This document shows positions 61,992 through 64,000 of a stretch of 64,000 bases of DNA, one piece after another. The first letter of the stretch is position 1, and each line of letters starts with the position of its first letter. Source of the stretch: Paenibacillus etheri (GTDB lineage Bacteria; Bacillota; Bacilli; Paenibacillales; Paenibacillaceae); contig NZ_LCZJ02000033.1 of NCBI RefSeq assembly GCF_001012825.1, positions 363,785 to 427,784 of the forward strand. Direction: 5' to 3'. The translations under genes were made by a program, and so were the position numbers. The notes below the pieces were generated by a model. That model did not search any database and had not been told where the DNA came from. It saw only the letters and a list, made by a program, of their open reading frames with translations.

Positions 61992-62834
61992 TCATGCTAA
62001 GAAGACTTTCATCCCATCATAGGAAATGATAAAATTCTCCTCTGCTGTATTCTTAACTAAAGTATCATGCAACTCTGCGCTGTAGTGAGAGAAATGAGTG
62101 AGAATAAATGACGTACTAGCATCACAACTATTTTGGTCAAGCAATCTTTCTCTTACAATCCGACAACCGGAGATCCCCATATGATAATCATATCTATCCT
62201 CTAGCCCATAATTACAATCCAGACTAACAACGTCGAGGTGCTTATCACGGAGATAATTGAAGGTTTCATCACTGAATATACCGCTATCATTGCCGTATAA
62301 GAATCTTGTGTTATTCTGCTCAAGTAGATAGATAAAGCTATGTTCATCCGGCTTGTGATGGGCTGGCAATGCGGTTACTGTCACTTCTCCTAGAGTGAAG
62401 GGCATGAAAGGCTGTATGATATGAAACTCGTAAAAAGGATCTTCAATCGTATCGGTTCCATAATCATAGCGAAGAGCTGATTTCATCGTTTCTTCTACCG
62501 TTTCATTTCCGTAAATATGCAGTTTTTTTCCACTCTCCTGCAGCTGACAATACCAATGCTCATGCCTCATCATGAGCTCTGCTGCTGCAAAATGATCAGT
62601 ATGCGAATGCGTTACAATCAAATGATTAACTTTCCCCAAATCCAATTTATAACGAAGCTTATTCATATACATGTCAGGTGAGAAATCCAGCAGCAAATCA
62701 GAGTTAATAAGCGCTCCTGTACGAGCGCGAATATTCTTGCCACCAAGCTCCATCGCCATAGAGCAACGTTCACATTGACAAAATAAAGCTGGATAACCCT
62801 CGCTTGCTCCAGTTCCTAAATACATAAATTCCAT
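61992..62834 (-). CDS. MBL-fold metal-dependent hydrolase (PhnP-like)
   Basis: A 280-residue metallo-beta-lactamase-fold protein: YLGTGASEGYPALFC, VTHSHTDHFAAAE (the HxHxDH metal motif), LPAHHKPDEHSFIYL (a later metal His), FLYGNDSGIF, and HFSHYSAELHD near the end. The N-terminal CQCERC pair resembles the extra zinc site of PhnP phosphodiesterases. The substrate is unknown; position beside a sugar locus suggests a sugar phosphate or cyclic intermediate. ATG 62834 follows GGGAGATG. Confidence 0.85.
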   Translation of the reverse strand: MEFMYLGTGASEGYPALFCQCERCSMAMELGGKNIRARTGALINSDLLLDFSPDMYMNKLRYKLDLGKVNHLIVTHSHTDHFAAAELMMRHEHWYCQLQESGKKLHIYGNETVEETMKSALRYDYGTDTIEDPFYEFHIIQPFMPFTLGEVTVTALPAHHKPDEHSFIYLLEQNNTRFLYGNDSGIFSDETFNYLRDKHLDVVSLDCNYGLEDRYDYHMGISGCRIVRERLLDQNSCDASTSFILTHFSHYSAELHDTLVKNTAEENFIISYDGMKVFLA

Positions 62835-62858
62835 GGTGTCATCTCCCAGTGCATTTTA

Positions 62859-62872
62859 TGACAGCGCTTACT
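62859..62872 (-). promoter_or_regulatory. cre-like site upstream of the MBL gene
   Basis: Read leftward AGTAAGCGCTGTCA matches the cre consensus at 13 of 14 positions, 25-38 bases before the MBL start. This supports membership of the MBL gene in the same CcpA-controlled set. Confidence 0.6.
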
Positions 62873-63187
62873 AATTAGTAAAAAAAGATATATGCTGAAT
62901 AGTGTCGCTGGCGCTACATTACGAATAATGAGCGAAAATCCCATTTTCGTCAAGGTTCAATTCGTTGGGAGTTGGGGGGCTCATCCGACTGGTACAGCCT
63001 CAAATTCAGTTCGTGTACTTTGGACCTTGTGTTTGAGCAGGAAATGGAGGTTACCACACAACCCATTCAAAGCCATAGACCAAAAATAAAGAGCAAGGCT
63101 CCTCCAATAACAGGAGGAGCCTTACTCCGTTGACTTTTATCCTAGGGGAGTTGAGTGCCGGGACAGCCCCCTTGTCATTACGATATA
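62873..63187. other. Intergenic region between the sugar locus and the LPXTG gene
   Basis: A possible 65-codon frame at 62892-63089 lacks a ribosome site and family features, so it is not called. A terminator at 63095-63123 (AAGGCTCCTCC / GGAGGAGCCTT) follows the 3' end of the leftward LPXTG gene and probably serves it. Confidence 0.5.
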
Positions 63188-64000
63188 TTAATTACTTCGT
63201 TTAAATCTTCGAGCTAACACAAATCCTACAAGAACCAGACTACCACCTACCAAGTAAATAGGAAGTGCACTTTCTTCTCCCGTTTTCGGAAGCTCTGTTG
63301 GTTTATTGCTGTTATCCCCTGGCTCTTTCACAGTACCTGTCGGTACTTCCTCGACATCAATCTCGATCTCGATCTCTTCTTCATTTCCATTCTCATCTGT
63401 CACAATGATCGTGAATTTGTCTTTGCCAATAAAGCCTGGATCTGGTGTATAAATCCACTTGCCATCTTTAGTAATTGTCACCTTACCATGATCTGGCTTA
63501 TCACCTATACTTGGCAATCCTCCGAGTGGGATTTCACCTTCAAGAGGAATGTCCTCATCTGTAGTCAGTTTCTCTACAGGTGGCGTCACCTTCGGAACAA
63601 TAGGCGTACTAGTTGGCACCGATGTGATAGTTGGTGTTGCTGTTGGTGTCGCCACCACAGGTGTTGCGGATGGAGTAGCCGTAACGATTACTCCCGGTAT
63701 TGACGTCGGCGTCGACACAGGAATCGTTGGATTGTATGGCGTCGACGTTGGTGTTACTGTCGACACAGGTGTTTCCGTCGGTGTTTCCGTCGGCGTCGAC
63801 GTTGGTGTTGTTGTCGGCGTCGGTGTTGTCGTCGATGTTGGTGTTGTTGTCGGCGTCGGTGTTGTCGTCGACGTTGGTGTTGTCGTCGGCATCGGCGTTG
63901 CTGTCGGCGTCGGTGTTGCTGTCGGCGTCGGCGTTGCTGTCGGCGTCGGCGTTGCTGTCGGCGTCGGCGTTGCTGTCGGCGTCGGCGTTGCTGTCGGCGT
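63188..64000 (-). CDS. LPXTG-anchored surface protein with Thr-Pro repeats (5' part off window)
   Basis: The frame is open to the right edge. The last ~105 residues hold a Ig/cadherin-like domain (GKVTITKDGKWIYTPDPGF, DKFTIIVTDENGNEEE), then LPKTG, a hydrophobic helix (LVGGSLVLVGFVLA) and a basic tail RRFKRSN: a sortase anchor. Upstream is TPTSTPT/TPTATP low-complexity sequence, encoded in part by an 18-base tandem repeat (63897-64000). The N-terminal functional region is outside the window. Confidence 0.9.
   Translation of the reverse strand, partial: TPTATPTPTATPTPTATPTPTATPTPTATPTPTATPMPTTTPTSTTTPTPTTTPTSTTTPTPTTTPTSTPTETPTETPVSTVTPTSTPYNPTIPVSTPTSIPGVIVTATPSATPVVATPTATPTITSVPTSTPIVPKVTPPVEKLTTDEDIPLEGEIPLGGLPSIGDKPDHGKVTITKDGKWIYTPDPGFIGKDKFTIIVTDENGNEEEIEIEIDVEEVPTGTVKEPGDNSNKPTELPKTGEESALPIYLVGGSLVLVGFVLARRFKRSN

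Noticed and set aside
62892-63089. A 65-residue plus-strand ORF
   Set aside because: No ribosome site, no hydrophobic or conserved features, and it lies between two leftward units.
63780-64000. A possible CRISPR array because of short regular repeats
   Set aside because: The repeats are contiguous 18-base coding units without spacers and read as Thr-Pro repeats in frame with an LPXTG protein.

Overview
The window looks like a chromosomal segment of a Paenibacillus-type, endospore-forming Gram-positive bacterium. The signs are a GerA/GerB/GerC germinant receptor set with a sigma-G-like promoter, a LytS-like kinase remnant and a YesM/YesN two-component pair, a LplA/B/C-type sugar ABC transporter, an LPXTG surface protein, strong AGGAGG-type Shine-Dalgarno sites, frequent TTG/GTG starts, CcpA-type cre sites and a moderate GC content. 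The species is inferred, not shown.

Layout: 1-3.9 kb holds a germinant receptor split over two strands (GerC-GerA leftward, GerB rightward). 4-10.3 kb holds stress and maintenance genes: a zinc-ribbon protein, PspC-PspA, two alkylation-repair proteins, a TerD-VWA fusion, a DEDDh exonuclease and the YhaM exoribonuclease. 10.5-14.2 kb holds a large secreted FMN-binding repeat protein divergent from a ferrochelatase of the E. coli-like type. 14.3-21.5 kb holds an IDEAL-like protein, adenine deaminase with a terminator-containing leader, a chromate-transporter remnant, a PH-domain protein and an ABC-F/ASCH operon preceded by a leader ORF and terminator. 21.5-25.9 kb holds Nudix, methyltransferase, a divergent HxlR/SDR pair and an M20 dipeptidase.

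A 3.35-kb decayed integrative element (26.04-29.44 kb) sits in a tRNA-Gly(TCC) gene. It is bounded by a 51-bp direct repeat and carries a frameshifted tyrosine integrase plus a secreted ricin-type lectin. Next come a GGDEF/EAL protein flanked by two copies of a structured ~90-bp repeat (a third copy lies at 21.06 kb), an HMGL-like aldolase, a Fur-box-preceded feoA-feoB-Cys-rich iron operon, leucyl aminopeptidase, a PAS histidine kinase, a frameshifted peroxiredoxin, leuB, an aldo/keto reductase and an ECF sigma/anti-sigma/DUF4097 operon.

At 45.8-50.1 kb a decayed histidine kinase gene is followed by its intact response regulator and then an IS1182-family insertion. The last 14 kb is a leftward carbohydrate-utilisation locus: MBL hydrolase, YesM/YesN, solute-binding lipoprotein, two permeases, Gfo/Idh/MocA dehydrogenase, a DUF4091 protein and GH35 beta-galactosidase, with two cre-like sites. 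The right edge holds the 3' part of an LPXTG protein with Thr-Pro repeats.

No clear multi-gene novel defence or biosynthetic system is visible. The best leads are the three-pair FMN-binding protein, the possible attenuators before the ABC-F and adenine deaminase genes, the structured repeat family, the tRNA-Gly element and feoA, which lacks a canonical start codon.
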